54,970 nucleotides of DNA from a virus. This document shows, in pieces, positions 24,101 to 33,208 of this stretch (within the stretch, counting starts at the first letter, position 1; each line of letters begins with the position of its first letter). The notes below the pieces were generated by a model. The model had not been told where the DNA came from. It ran no database searches and saw only the letters and a program-made list of their open reading frames with translations. Location of the stretch: positions 1 to 54,970 of IMG/VR virus record IMGVR_UViG_3300020578_000100. One strand, given 5' to 3'. The translations under genes were made by a program, and so were the position numbers.

Positions 24101-26290
24101 GTTTGTACGATCTCCCTAGGACCGTCTGGAAGCGGAAAGACATCCACCCTTATTTACTTCCGAGGTTCGGATACCCTGCTTCCTTCCAAGGGTGTTATTC
24201 CGCTTCTCATGAATAAACTTGATCGTCGATTCACCAAGGTGAGAGTTACGGCCTTCGAGTTTGCCGCCAACTATGACTCCTCGGCGGTCGGCACGGCGAA
24301 TTACTGGAAGAAGTACGACGTTTTCGAAAGCCCGGTAATCTTCAAACGTAAGAATCAGGAATGGGAATCCGAACGACCCGGACTTACCATCGAGACGTTT
24401 TCCTATTCCTCGGCCGTCGACGTTTGCGAAAAGGATTCCCCGTTCGATAATCTTTCCCGTTCATCCTATACCTTTAACGAGGACTCCTCGACCACCATCG
24501 GTGATTTTCTTTCTCTGATGATCGACATTCGATTGAATTGCGGAACCCCCATGAACCCAGTGAGCTCAAGAACTCATCTTTTCCTGTTCCTCAAGTTCCT
24601 TTCGGCGGACGGCTCGGAAAACGACGACCCAACACTGATCGTCGCGGATTTGGCCGGAAGGGAGAAGTCCTTTGATTGTTCCTCGGAGGGAATCCTGGAG
24701 GTTTTCTCTCTTAATAAGTACTACCCCACCCTGAACAAGATCGTCAACGATCCACTTGGTCAGATCACCGATCCTTCCAGGACCCCTCTCTTCGATCGTA
24801 CTAGGGAGAAACTTGGCTTCCCGGCAACCGCCATCTCGGTGAATCTTTCCAAGAGTGAAATTTACAAGGACATCATCAATCCTCTTTCGAACTACACCTT
24901 GACGGAGCTCTTTAATCTCCTCCATCTGGACACCTTCTTCAGCCACATCAAAAAGAACAGCACCGCCTCTGGAGGGGGATACGTTCCGGACTCGAAGGGT
25001 TTGGATGTCAGCTCAACGTTCTATAAATTCCTCGGGCGGGTTTTCACCTACGTTCTCGAACAACGGTTCCCGGAAATGTTGGAGAAGAGACTTATCAACA
25101 TCGATTCCCAACCTCTTCAACTGAAGACACTTCTTGAGAAGTTGGACGATAAGATTGAGGGAATTCTCAGAATCATAACTTACTTCGCCCGTGTCCCGAG
25201 CTCCCCTGGGAGAAACATCCTGAGCGGGAGGTCTCAGTACCTTAATCTCAAAGGAGAGGTGAAGCTGTCGACGGAAGAGTTCGATAAGACTCTTGAATTG
25301 ACAAAGACCTACCTGGAGGCCCTGATGCTCGTCGAGTACCTTTCGGGGGTTCTCCGGGAAAAGCCTGTGAGCGTCTGTCGTTATCGAAACATCGAGGGTG
25401 AATTTATTAATCGATCCCTGGACGAGTTTTCCAACTTGATCCTCCTGGCCTCCTCCGGAGACTCTCGTGGACCGATGATTCACGCCGAATGTTTACCGAT
25501 AACCTGTTCGTTCGCCGGTATGGACTGTCTGCTTCCAAAGAACGTACCGAAGGGTTCAAAGGAATCCGCCATCAATCAGATCATTAAGGAGGGAACTGGT
25601 AAGAAGACACTCAACCTTGATAAAACGGTATTCTGCGTCTTCGTGGTTCTTAACCTGACTCAACGTCCAAAGGATGATAGGGTCTTCCGCCCTCTGTTTG
25701 ACTCCGCGGAACCGCTCCTCAGGGAGGTTTTCGAAGGATTTGTCAAGTTGAAACTCGATCTTGATTTCCTGAGTTACACGGACAAGGGTCAGCCTTCAAA
25801 CCCAGAGGAGCTCCCGAACAACATCAGAAATCTTCTTTCGGAGTTCATCGATGCTTATCGTTCCTTCATGGAAGTGTACAGGTCCGAAACGGAACTTATC
25901 AATTCGTATCGTGAGAGGTTGGAGTACCGAGGAATCGACCCGAACCGGATTCTCACCGATCGATTCCGGGAGGAGGTCTATCTCAAGTCGGCTAATAACT
26001 GGACCCTGATGTTGAACTTCCGGACGCAGATGTTGAACGTGTTGACAAGCCCCGTGATCCGGACCGCCCCGACTCAAATTATCGTGGAGCTCAATAACAC
26101 GATTCGGAAGATTCGTGATTTCGTGGAGTACCTTAAGATCAAGAATCAGGATACCTCCCTTGGTGTTCTTATGTTCGCGGACGACCTCGTCAAGCGCGGT
26201 CTCCAGCCCATGTCGTGCACGGTGTTTGATTTCCGAGAATCGTTGTTGAGCAGCTCCGTCGGTTGGTCCAACGTTCAGTACAAGATTTAA
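21194..26290 (+). CDS. Kinesin-like motor protein with a long N-terminal coiled coil
   Basis: The ATG at 21194 gives 1698 residues (upstream the frame opens only from TTG). The N-terminus is basic (VQQKRKKRTPKTKTYVF). Residues from about 45 to 595 are almost continuous heptad-rich coiled coil. Residues 600-930 look folded. The motor lies at about 930-1330: P-loop GPSGSGKTS at 976, switch I NPVSSRTH at 1121 and switch II DLAGRE at 1152. The spacing (145 and 31 residues) resembles conventional kinesin (about 115 and 33). These residues bind ATP and couple it to microtubule movement. A C-terminal region of about 370 residues follows. The sequence is very divergent, so microtubule binding and direction are unknown. 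A 12-bp hairpin follows the stop. Confidence 0.8.
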   Translation: MVQQKRKKRTPKTKTYVFPYKALNPIVNVDSKGTPQVQPSTVRPEVEEIRRELQTLIPPQETLNRTDLENLTRNLEQVIENRFQGVVRELSTQTEFETIRATLDELRTRIDNVNVAASASSRRALERITAMIESSEEQMRVRLSNLEQEIVQKIQMVNERISELRLRTEQSTTVVPDSADNGLNTKEIVDELHNLEAELLSSLNNVRDVISQEVVKRSELTSLKITDFLIEIDSLKETLKQNSNSNRDSIINEIRTLSSLIGNYQETQGEESTRSKAEILELLRSKIDGLTNSNRGEFETLRSEINRLIELVSREENSGVDEIKRGLEEERIRERETMDKLVNELKAETRQQIDRIMEMMKPTPVVKEDCSVQESENKNLRETAENLESQLKEQKDIIQTLEQELEAKKVASVDKAEIERLEVKLQALNEELTKKTDELNREKYSRSRDKLDVERKLKDSEDKLKDQEIRIKNAKLAEEETQRELARVQAELRKTSSELESSMREIKDFEDSRRKDDKRIDELEDQRKNLKRIEEEVVNILKDNGEMFSDPTNVNYNLATLEELIRDLKKQLEEKSDKIETLESIPANQCPPPQKVLRAPIPRYVVIRSGNLIELVDINKRVIDYTEEARIIKTDLYNYSMDIMETQERIRRAIYDNEYVFYVRNNLVQNLLPGDINKLFEEYDFLTPMIIEDTSSLTDTAEKSSSAPLIGKYVLTDVFSPTVDPNMTSNSNLVVASGVMKVFSYLDAIDLAISPFESYISKVQLANSLKKILRTVGKEVPEQRKLIYDPQDLFVAQLLLIDDIRDYINSVVKSIGRFSQEGIYNIEIRMILLDALMKAFLEMKVSLDLMRTFYGTKHFMDFKKEKGKTAQDYGRLISYVRLRADGNLIDPRFSILLNTQTPEATPRTKLQVSHQPYVLSSLSMNDVEKPYYEHDVYGPFTRVFLPNDSNQVMANDINEVVDSLNSNKDVCTISLGPSGSGKTSTLIYFRGSDTLLPSKGVIPLLMNKLDRRFTKVRVTAFEFAANYDSSAVGTANYWKKYDVFESPVIFKRKNQEWESERPGLTIETFSYSSAVDVCEKDSPFDNLSRSSYTFNEDSSTTIGDFLSLMIDIRLNCGTPMNPVSSRTHLFLFLKFLSADGSENDDPTLIVADLAGREKSFDCSSEGILEVFSLNKYYPTLNKIVNDPLGQITDPSRTPLFDRTREKLGFPATAISVNLSKSEIYKDIINPLSNYTLTELFNLLHLDTFFSHIKKNSTASGGGYVPDSKGLDVSSTFYKFLGRVFTYVLEQRFPEMLEKRLINIDSQPLQLKTLLEKLDDKIEGILRIITYFARVPSSPGRNILSGRSQYLNLKGEVKLSTEEFDKTLELTKTYLEALMLVEYLSGVLREKPVSVCRYRNIEGEFINRSLDEFSNLILLASSGDSRGPMIHAECLPITCSFAGMDCLLPKNVPKGSKESAINQIIKEGTGKKTLNLDKTVFCVFVVLNLTQRPKDDRVFRPLFDSAEPLLREVFEGFVKLKLDLDFLSYTDKGQPSNPEELPNNIRNLLSEFIDAYRSFMEVYRSETELINSYRERLEYRGIDPNRILTDRFREEVYLKSANNWTLMLNFRTQMLNVLTSPVIRTAPTQIIVELNNTIRKIRDFVEYLKIKNQDTSLGVLMFADDLVKRGLQPMSCTVFDFRESLLSSSVGWSNVQYKI

Positions 26291-26327
26291 AAATTTAAGT
26301 TTCATTAATTAATTAAAACTTAAATTT
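26291..26327. terminator. Perfect 12-bp hairpin between convergent genes
   Basis: AAATTTAAGTTT pairs with AAACTTAAATTT around a 13-nt loop. It fills the whole 41-nt gap between the kinesin-like gene and the convergent SAP-domain gene. Confidence 0.7.
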
Positions 26328-26331
26328 ATGG

Positions 26332-27771
26332 TTACACCCCGCCCTTCAACAATTCTATAAGTTGATTCTTACGGGCTCTTGGTGGATAAACGATATCCTT
26401 GTCATCCAGGAGTTCCTTTAGTTGAATGACCGTGAGGGAGTTGTAATCGACGATCTCTTTTTCCTTCTTTGACGTCTTGGTGGTGGTTTCCTCTTTAACC
26501 GAAAAACCCGGTAAACTTAACGTGGAACAGAAATCCCTGCCTCCGGTTGGATTGGAATCACAAACCTTCTTATTGTCGAAGATTCTAATTCCAACACCCT
26601 GCTCGCACCATTGTTTGAGAATCCGGATATCCTCCTTGGTTTGGCCGCGGAAGGTCTTGGTTTCGTAAACCCCGACCTCGTAACCCAAACATTGGGAGAA
26701 GTAGAGTTCGGCGATGGCACCAAAGAGATCGTTCTTCGGACCACGACCTCTCAGGATATCCTGAAGCAGAACATAGGCGTAGTCGGCAAGATCAGAGGGG
26801 ACTTCCAGGTTTCCGTTAATAATATCCGACTTCATCCTGTCCTTAATCCCTTGAAGGTCCTGTTCGGAAAATCGACTCAGGTTAAGTTGCCAGTTCATTC
26901 CACTCTGGATGTTAACGGAGAACTTTCCTGACTTGGGGTTGAAGATGCATTCGCCGGAAATCAAATACTTGAAATCCCTAAACCTCGGGGCAAACTTGGA
27001 AAGAAGAATATGGGCATGTTTCGACCTTACTTCCACCAGATTCATGGCCAGGAATTCAATATGGGACTCCGGGAGTGGATTATCATTTTCTCTCGGGGCG
27101 AATATGATCACGTAATTATGAACCCTCCCGGGGTTTTGTTTCGGAAGGGTGTTGTTAAACAACGGCTCTGACGACCCCTCCTCAAACCGGAAAACGTAAT
27201 CGGACTTTGATGACGACGTTTCCTGGATAGTTTCCTCCAGGTTATCCTTGCTAATAACATTCACGGCATGACATGCCTGAGTAGTGTTGATCTGTTCCAA
27301 CCTGGCTTGGGCGTATTCGACAACGTCCTTCTTATGAATGGCCGTTTCTAGGAAATACCTATCGATCAACGTATCGTAAATGATCTTCCTCTCGAAGTTT
27401 GTAATTCCCTCCGTTTCAAAGTATCGATAGAATTCATCGATGGATGAGTTTACGTCGTACGGTCTTCCGTCGTTAACGTATCTTTCCTCCCCGGTAACGC
27501 TATTGTAGAACGTCGGTCTTCCAATGCCATAGTCCGGTCTCTCTTTCCCTTCTTTCTTCTTTCCCAAACCTCTATGTTCTACACCGTGCTTATACCAGGT
27601 CCGTTCAACAACCTTCCCGTCTATTAACTTGATTACCGCCGGATAATCCCCTGACCGATGGTACCTTCCTCGATCATCCAACCAGTACAGAGTCCTCGAT
27701 CTTCCATCCCCTTCCTCGGTTTCCCTCGTTAATGTATACCCTTGTAAAATGTCCAGATCTTCAAATTCCAT
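26332..27771 (-). CDS. SAP-domain protein with MORN-like N-terminal repeats
   Basis: The 479-residue product starts with repeats of the viral 'W-x-x-x-G-x-x-HR-x-x-x-x-PA' type (LDDRGRYHRSGDYPAVIKL; ERTWYKHGVEHRGLG; GRPTFYNSVTGEERYVNDG) at about 25-110. The central part is unrecognised, with a region at about 340-430 (LFGAIAELYFSQCLGYEVGV) that could be an endonuclease-like fold but has no proven motif. The last 40 residues form a SAP motif (DYNSLTVIQLKELLDDKDI, then RKNQLIELL), which binds A/T-rich DNA in chromatin and repair proteins. A DNA-associated role is likely. Confidence 0.65.
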   Translation of the reverse strand: MEFEDLDILQGYTLTRETEEGDGRSRTLYWLDDRGRYHRSGDYPAVIKLIDGKVVERTWYKHGVEHRGLGKKKEGKERPDYGIGRPTFYNSVTGEERYVNDGRPYDVNSSIDEFYRYFETEGITNFERKIIYDTLIDRYFLETAIHKKDVVEYAQARLEQINTTQACHAVNVISKDNLEETIQETSSSKSDYVFRFEEGSSEPLFNNTLPKQNPGRVHNYVIIFAPRENDNPLPESHIEFLAMNLVEVRSKHAHILLSKFAPRFRDFKYLISGECIFNPKSGKFSVNIQSGMNWQLNLSRFSEQDLQGIKDRMKSDIINGNLEVPSDLADYAYVLLQDILRGRGPKNDLFGAIAELYFSQCLGYEVGVYETKTFRGQTKEDIRILKQWCEQGVGIRIFDNKKVCDSNPTGGRDFCSTLSLPGFSVKEETTTKTSKKEKEIVDYNSLTVIQLKELLDDKDIVYPPRARKNQLIELLKGGV

Positions 27772-27826
27772 ATTTCCATTTGGTATTTTTGTTTAACGAC
27801 ACGAATATAAGAAGGATAGGGGGTAT

Positions 27827-27861
27827 TTTCATATTTTATCAATATTGGGTAAAATATGAAA
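27827..27861. terminator. 12-bp hairpin after topoisomerase II
   Basis: TTTCATATTTTA pairs with TAAAATATGAAA around an 11-nt loop, 23 nt after the minus-strand stop at 27885. Confidence 0.65.
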
Positions 27862-27884
27862 TAGTTTACATGTGAGGTAATTTG

Positions 27885-30800
27885 TTACAATTTACGAGCA
27901 TAGTCTAATAGCGGGTTTGATGAATTTCGATCGATACGTTCGTCCTCCTCGGCGGCTTCCTCTCCTTCTTCGGCGAAGTTCAGGTTATTCTCCGAATCCT
28001 TAAGTTTTGCCAGTTCCTCAATGTCGTCGTCAAACTTCGTTCCCTTCTTCACCTTCACGAGCTTGAGTTTGCGGGCGGCGGTCTTTCGAGCACCGTCCTC
28101 GCCCTTGAAATGCTTCAGGTAGACTTCACGGAATTCCTTGAGGTCGTTCATCCACATCTCCCGAGGATCGGTCTTCATCAGATTATTAAGGTTATCCGTT
28201 TCCTGGGAGATCAAATCGGCAAGTCTGGCAACCTCCTCGGGGGAGAACTTGCGAATCGAGGTTTGGGTATACAGACTCTCCTGATGTCCGAGCTCCTCCA
28301 TCTTCTCCAGAATTTGCTCCTCCTTCCAATGGAAAACATTGATTACCTTATCTACCACGTCCTTGATGAACCGATGACGAGCCTTCATGGTTTCCAATTC
28401 TGCCGTCTTGGTCTTGATAAGATGGTTCTTACGAATTCCATAATAGTAGAGACGAATCTTGACAAAGTGATCCATGTACTCGTCCAAACTGTTGAACTTT
28501 CTAGGGATGTAAGGCTCAAGGCTCTGACCCTTAACGATCTTAGAGTCAGATGGAAGTTCATCAATCTCATGCACGGAATCCAATAATGTCATGTTGGTCA
28601 TACCGAATCTCTTGACGATACCGAGGGATTGGTAGGAGGCGTTTTCTATACCGAACAATTCAAATCGCATGTTGTTCTTCTTTGACAAATTGTTGAAGTC
28701 CTTGATCGCACGGGTCTCGTTTGTTCCCTTCGCCTCACCCGGGAGACTCTGCTTACGAACCTTGCCAAAGTTTTCACGCCAATCCTTCAATTTCTGACAG
28801 TACTTCTCACCGTACAGTCCTACAGGAAGCTCCGTAACGATAACCTTACCACCCTTGTGTTCCTCGTAACATCCGTAGGATTGCATTCCGAGAACCTTCT
28901 GCTCCGGGGTGTCCTCCACGATCAACTCGATACTTCCCTTGTGATTTCTGTACCAGGGGGTCATATGGGAGGCCTTCAGATTAGGATCGTCGTCTCCGTT
29001 CAGCTTTGCCTCTAAACAGTTCATGACGTCGATCGGGTTGTACTGAGGAATGAATGTCGAGAAGCCGTTTGCGATGCCGCAGGCGCCGTTGATCAGCGTC
29101 ATCGGGATGACCGGGATAAGAAACTCCGGTTCCGTTTCACGTCCCTCGTCAAACACCATGGGGAGAATCGCATCATCCTCCTCACGATAAACCAGGCGCA
29201 ACCAAGAGGCCTTTTCCACGTGAGTGTACCTTCCGGAGGCTGCTCTCGGCAAATACTGGAAACCGAACTGGCCGTTACCCTTGAAATAAGGAAGGTTGTT
29301 GGCGGTGGGGAAGTCCGCGGTCATGGCCGAGATCACCTTCTCCAGAATTTGTTCGTTATGCGCATAATCAGTTTCCTTCGCGACGATGTTACCGAACTGT
29401 GCCGTCTTGATTTCCTCGCCGTTCTTCAAACTCTTCAACCCGGTCCAGATAATCTTACGCTCGGAAACCTTCAAACCATCGATCTCCGACGGAATGGCAC
29501 GTTTCAAGGTGAGAAGATTGAAGGCCATGTAATCCTGGTTGATGCCTCTCGTGATGCTCTTCTTTTCAATCATCAACCCGGTAAACTCCCGGATTCCGGA
29601 AGTCAGGGATTCTGAGATAGTTGCCTCGACGGTATGTGTAGGCTCGACCGTTAAGTCTCCACCGTCAACCTTCTTGCTTCCACCACGTCCTCCCTTCTTC
29701 TTATCACGCTCACGATCCTTCTCCGCTTGAATTCCGGCCTTAATGGTCGATTCGTCAACGTTGTTAAGGAACATCCCGAGAGTTTCGAAGCTGGGTTCGA
29801 AGGTCAACCCGGAAACACGATCCTCGGTGGCCTCTGCCTGATAAACGCCCTCCTCCTCTTCCTGAAGGTTCCTTGTATTAGGATCAACCAGACGAATTCG
29901 CTCGTTAATCCAGATCTTTCGGGAGTCGATCTTCTTGGTTGAGAATGCGAGTTCCAGCGTCTCCTTAGCCTTGTCGTCGTAAACCGTCACCTCGACATGT
30001 GGATTGCGAACGTCCTCCTCCACCTCGTTGTCGTTGGAACCACCGAGACCCTTGTAGTACTTGATGGTCCATTTCTTCATCTCCGACGGGGATTTCGAGA
30101 CTTTCCAGGCGTGGAAGTCCTCCATGGTGAAGAACCGAAGAGTCTGCTTACCACGTTTGGCACGGATAATCGGAGACATCCAGGTGAGCATGTTCTGAGT
30201 TTCCAGGATTCCCGAATAACGAGTACCGAAAAGAACGATCAGAAGGTACTTGATGTGACTTCCGTCCATATCCATGTCGGTCAGGACACCGACCTTCCCG
30301 TAACGAAGTTGACGGTAATTTTCCGGAAGGGTGTAATCAACCGCCTCCTGAAGACCGAGGATAACCTTCAACTCGATAACCTGTTTGTTCTTGGCGATCT
30401 GCTCCGGCTTGGCCTTCATGGTGTTCAGGATTTTACCGGAGAGTGGATAAATGCCGTTGTAATTACGACCTCCGGGAAGGTGATCAAGAAGTGTCAACGC
30501 GTAATTCTTGGCCGAATCACCCTCGCACAACCAGAGAACACACTTATGAGATTCGATTCCTCCGGCCATGTTGGCATCCTCGGCCTTGGCGATATTTACC
30601 CGTCGAACCTTCTTACCGTCCGTCTTTGACAACAGCCTCCGACGTTTGCTCTCCAGGGTTTCCTCCACGGCCTTTACCATTGACCAATCCTTCACCTTAA
30701 GAATATCATCCTCGTACCATCGGATCGCCGGACGGGGGCTGGTAAGCTTGCCCTTGGTTTGACCGGTAAACTTGGGATCGGGAACCACGGCGTAAACGAA

Positions 30801-31967
30801 GACGGCCATATGATTCATGATATCCGACTGAAGGAGATTCACACTCTTCTCCTTCAGGGTTTCCTCAATAAGTTCGATAACGTAGGAGCAGATCGCCTTG
30901 CATGTTTCGTCAACGTGAACTCCTCCGAGCTCCGTTGGTTGACCGTTCACGAACGAAAATGTGAAACCCTCGTCCGGAGTGTCGTAGATAATCGCCTGGA
31001 TCTCCGCCATAACGCCTTCCTGCTTTGTCGGTTTCCAGCTTGCCGGGAAGGCCGAACGATAGGTCAGGAAGTTTGCCGGCTTCTCCTTGTAGAAGAAGAG
31101 TTCGGAGTACTCCTGAATATCCTTAATCCGGAAAGTCTTGTCGATAGAGACTCTTCCCTCCTCATCCGTCCAAAGAAGATGTACCGGGACCTGGGTGGCG
31201 AGCGAACAATCAAGAACCTTCCTGGTGTAGAATTCCATCAGAGGATGATTGTAATAACCCCTGGTCATCGGTTCTTCCGGAAACTGTTCCTCAACCTCCT
31301 TGGTAATGAACTTGGTGAAATCGAGCAAGAAGGAAACCTTGACGGCACCGCAATCCTCGGGGATCGTTTCGTAATCTTCAAATAAATGTTTTCCGTCCTC
31401 GACGATCGTTGGTTCCTCAAATTTCTTGGTGCAGTTATTTTCCCATTCCTGCTTGTAGTAAAGACGACGCACGTGATCCCAAACCTCCACGGAAAACTCC
31501 GAGGACATGATGTTGACCAGGGTGCCTCCGACACCGTTCTTACCCGCCCAAACCTTGTTCTTTGCCTTGGAGTTGGACCCGGAGAGCAAGTTCCCGAGCA
31601 GGGATTCCGGAACCCATTCGCCGTCGTCGTTTCTCTTGACAGACATAATATCCGCACCGATGTTGGTGATCTCGATACAACGTTGGTTAAGAAACTTCAC
31701 CTTGATGGAGTTTACCGGAAGATCGGCGGCCTTGGCGCGGATAATGGCGTCCTGGGCATTGGAAAGAGCCTCCGTAAACGTGTGTTTCAAGGCCTGACTT
31801 GCCAGGATGCGTTTACCGACAATGATTTCCAGGTTGCTGTCATAAACCCGTTCCAGGTCGAACTGAATGGTGCCGCTCCCGAGGAAGGTGTCCGGTTCGC
31901 GGAGAATAAACGACTTCCAGTCCTCCTTGACGTACTCCTTCTCGGTCTCACGGGGTGCGGTGGTCAT
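27885..31967 (-). CDS. DNA topoisomerase II
   Basis: The 1360-residue protein has the full eukaryotic-type single-chain layout. The GHKL ATPase occupies about 1-400 (VWAGKNGVGGTLVNIMSSEF). The TOPRIM domain contains LCEGDSAKNYAL and the metal-binding DMDMDGSHIKYLL. The cleavage domain carries the DNA-linking Tyr914 in RAASGRYTHVE, next to the conserved Arg. A C-terminal tail of mixed charge follows. The enzyme passes duplex DNA through a double-strand break, which resolves replication products; large DNA viruses use it in the factory or nucleus. An insertion with KKKGGRGGSKK lies between TOPRIM and the cleavage domain. An AAAAAGTATAT element lies 75 nt upstream, and a hairpin follows the stop. 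Confidence 0.97.
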   Translation of the reverse strand: MTTAPRETEKEYVKEDWKSFILREPDTFLGSGTIQFDLERVYDSNLEIIVGKRILASQALKHTFTEALSNAQDAIIRAKAADLPVNSIKVKFLNQRCIEITNIGADIMSVKRNDDGEWVPESLLGNLLSGSNSKAKNKVWAGKNGVGGTLVNIMSSEFSVEVWDHVRRLYYKQEWENNCTKKFEEPTIVEDGKHLFEDYETIPEDCGAVKVSFLLDFTKFITKEVEEQFPEEPMTRGYYNHPLMEFYTRKVLDCSLATQVPVHLLWTDEEGRVSIDKTFRIKDIQEYSELFFYKEKPANFLTYRSAFPASWKPTKQEGVMAEIQAIIYDTPDEGFTFSFVNGQPTELGGVHVDETCKAICSYVIELIEETLKEKSVNLLQSDIMNHMAVFVYAVVPDPKFTGQTKGKLTSPRPAIRWYEDDILKVKDWSMVKAVEETLESKRRRLLSKTDGKKVRRVNIAKAEDANMAGGIESHKCVLWLCEGDSAKNYALTLLDHLPGGRNYNGIYPLSGKILNTMKAKPEQIAKNKQVIELKVILGLQEAVDYTLPENYRQLRYGKVGVLTDMDMDGSHIKYLLIVLFGTRYSGILETQNMLTWMSPIIRAKRGKQTLRFFTMEDFHAWKVSKSPSEMKKWTIKYYKGLGGSNDNEVEEDVRNPHVEVTVYDDKAKETLELAFSTKKIDSRKIWINERIRLVDPNTRNLQEEEEGVYQAEATEDRVSGLTFEPSFETLGMFLNNVDESTIKAGIQAEKDRERDKKKGGRGGSKKVDGGDLTVEPTHTVEATISESLTSGIREFTGLMIEKKSITRGINQDYMAFNLLTLKRAIPSEIDGLKVSERKIIWTGLKSLKNGEEIKTAQFGNIVAKETDYAHNEQILEKVISAMTADFPTANNLPYFKGNGQFGFQYLPRAASGRYTHVEKASWLRLVYREEDDAILPMVFDEGRETEPEFLIPVIPMTLINGACGIANGFSTFIPQYNPIDVMNCLEAKLNGDDDPNLKASHMTPWYRNHKGSIELIVEDTPEQKVLGMQSYGCYEEHKGGKVIVTELPVGLYGEKYCQKLKDWRENFGKVRKQSLPGEAKGTNETRAIKDFNNLSKKNNMRFELFGIENASYQSLGIVKRFGMTNMTLLDSVHEIDELPSDSKIVKGQSLEPYIPRKFNSLDEYMDHFVKIRLYYYGIRKNHLIKTKTAELETMKARHRFIKDVVDKVINVFHWKEEQILEKMEELGHQESLYTQTSIRKFSPEEVARLADLISQETDNLNNLMKTDPREMWMNDLKEFREVYLKHFKGEDGARKTAARKLKLVKVKKGTKFDDDIEELAKLKDSENNLNFAEEGEEAAEEDERIDRNSSNPLLDYARKL

Positions 31968-32042
31968 TTTCTATAATTGGGAATACCTAGTTAAAACTCT
32001 TTTAATTGAATTATAGGGGGTCCCCCTGAGAAGTCCCTTTAT

Positions 32043-32051
32043 ATACTTTTT
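32043..32051 (-). promoter_or_regulatory. AAAAAGTAT element, topoisomerase II gene
   Basis: AAAAAGTATAT on the coding strand, 75 nt before the ATG at 31967. It sits in the loop of a 10-bp palindrome (CCCTTTATAT at 32035-32044 with ATATAAAGGG at 32057-32066). Confidence 0.5.
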
Positions 32052-32085
32052 CCCTAATATAAAGGGTGGTTATCAAAAGGTAGAA

Positions 32086-33201
32086 ATGTCGTCCTCTAAT
32101 GTTACCGGACTTCCAAAAATTATCGTGAAGGAACGCCCAAAGGGAATAAACCCTCTTGCTATCCCTCTAAAATGGAAGATTGTACTGGTGGTTCTCTCGG
32201 TTATATTGATTATTTACGCCTGGTTGATAACCTCGATGGCCAATGTTTCCGAGGCATGGTTTCGCGAGGAGTTTATCTACGGGGACGATCCCCGGGATGA
32301 ATTTTCGATCGTAAAGAAAAGGAAGTTTGACTGGAACATGGTCAAGATGGGAGAGGACGTTGCCAAGAACAGAACTCGATTGCTGGTGGTCTCCCTGGTT
32401 AGAAATTGCGCGAGGAGTATTTCATGCATGGAAAAGAAATTGGCGGTTCTGGGTTCCGTTTTCAAGGAAGTTCATATGGTGTTCTTTGAAAATAACTCGA
32501 AGGATAACACCCGTCAGAAACTTTTGAAGTACGTTCGTGGGGAGAAGATTATGGGGGCGGATAACGTTAAGGTTACCGTCGTAAATCCTTTCACCATGAT
32601 CGAAAACGAAGAGGTTTGCGCCTCGACGGACAGAGAATTCCAGAACAACGATAAGGCCGGAATTAACGGCGCGACCTCCGGGAGGATCGGACGAATGACC
32701 TATCTTAGAAATCGTTCTCTTAACTGGGTTTATCAGAATCAGTCAAATTATGACATGTTGCTCATGACGGATATGGATATTATCGGTAGAATCTTCCCGA
32801 CCGGAATTAAGGAGACGGTTGGTCATCTCTCCGTCAAGAGGGGGGAGATCGGTTTCGTTACCTTCCGGGGGTTCTTCCCCTCGGGTGGGTTCTTTGATCC
32901 GTTTTCCTATCGCGGAACGGATATTTTCAGTCAGACTAATATTACAACTCTGCTTCTCTGTATGAAGGGTTATTACTTAATGCCCTCCGGTCAGGGAATG
33001 CAACAGGTGAGCAGCAGCCACTCCGGCGGAATCTTTGCCAACCTGCCTCTTCCCCCCCGCCTGCGATATTCCTGCGAACATGTTCTCACGATTCCTTTCG
33101 TTACGGACGTCCATCTATGCGAGCACATTACATTGATGGAGAAGGTTCCTAACAATTTCGTAAATACGAACATGAGTTTCCTCGTTAAGGATAACGTCTA
33201 A
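32086..33201 (+). CDS. Type II membrane glycosyltransferase, GT69/Cap59-like
   Basis: The 371-residue product has a short cytosolic N-terminus, a hydrophobic anchor at about 28-50 (IVLVVLSVILIIYAWLIT) and a lumenal catalytic region. SLVRNCARSI, FFENNSKDNTRQKLL and the metal-binding TDMDI (Asp229, Asp231) follow the order seen in GT69 mannosyltransferases of fungal capsule synthesis. The enzyme would transfer a sugar from a nucleotide donor onto a glycan. It starts a plus-strand cluster whose genes are 7, 9 and 41 nt apart, which points to shared transcription with the second acyltransferase-like gene and the GT11-like gene. The donor and acceptor cannot be read from sequence. Confidence 0.7.
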   Translation: MSSSNVTGLPKIIVKERPKGINPLAIPLKWKIVLVVLSVILIIYAWLITSMANVSEAWFREEFIYGDDPRDEFSIVKKRKFDWNMVKMGEDVAKNRTRLLVVSLVRNCARSISCMEKKLAVLGSVFKEVHMVFFENNSKDNTRQKLLKYVRGEKIMGADNVKVTVVNPFTMIENEEVCASTDREFQNNDKAGINGATSGRIGRMTYLRNRSLNWVYQNQSNYDMLLMTDMDIIGRIFPTGIKETVGHLSVKRGEIGFVTFRGFFPSGGFFDPFSYRGTDIFSQTNITTLLLCMKGYYLMPSGQGMQQVSSSHSGGIFANLPLPPRLRYSCEHVLTIPFVTDVHLCEHITLMEKVPNNFVNTNMSFLVKDNV

Positions 33202-33208
33202 ACAAAAA

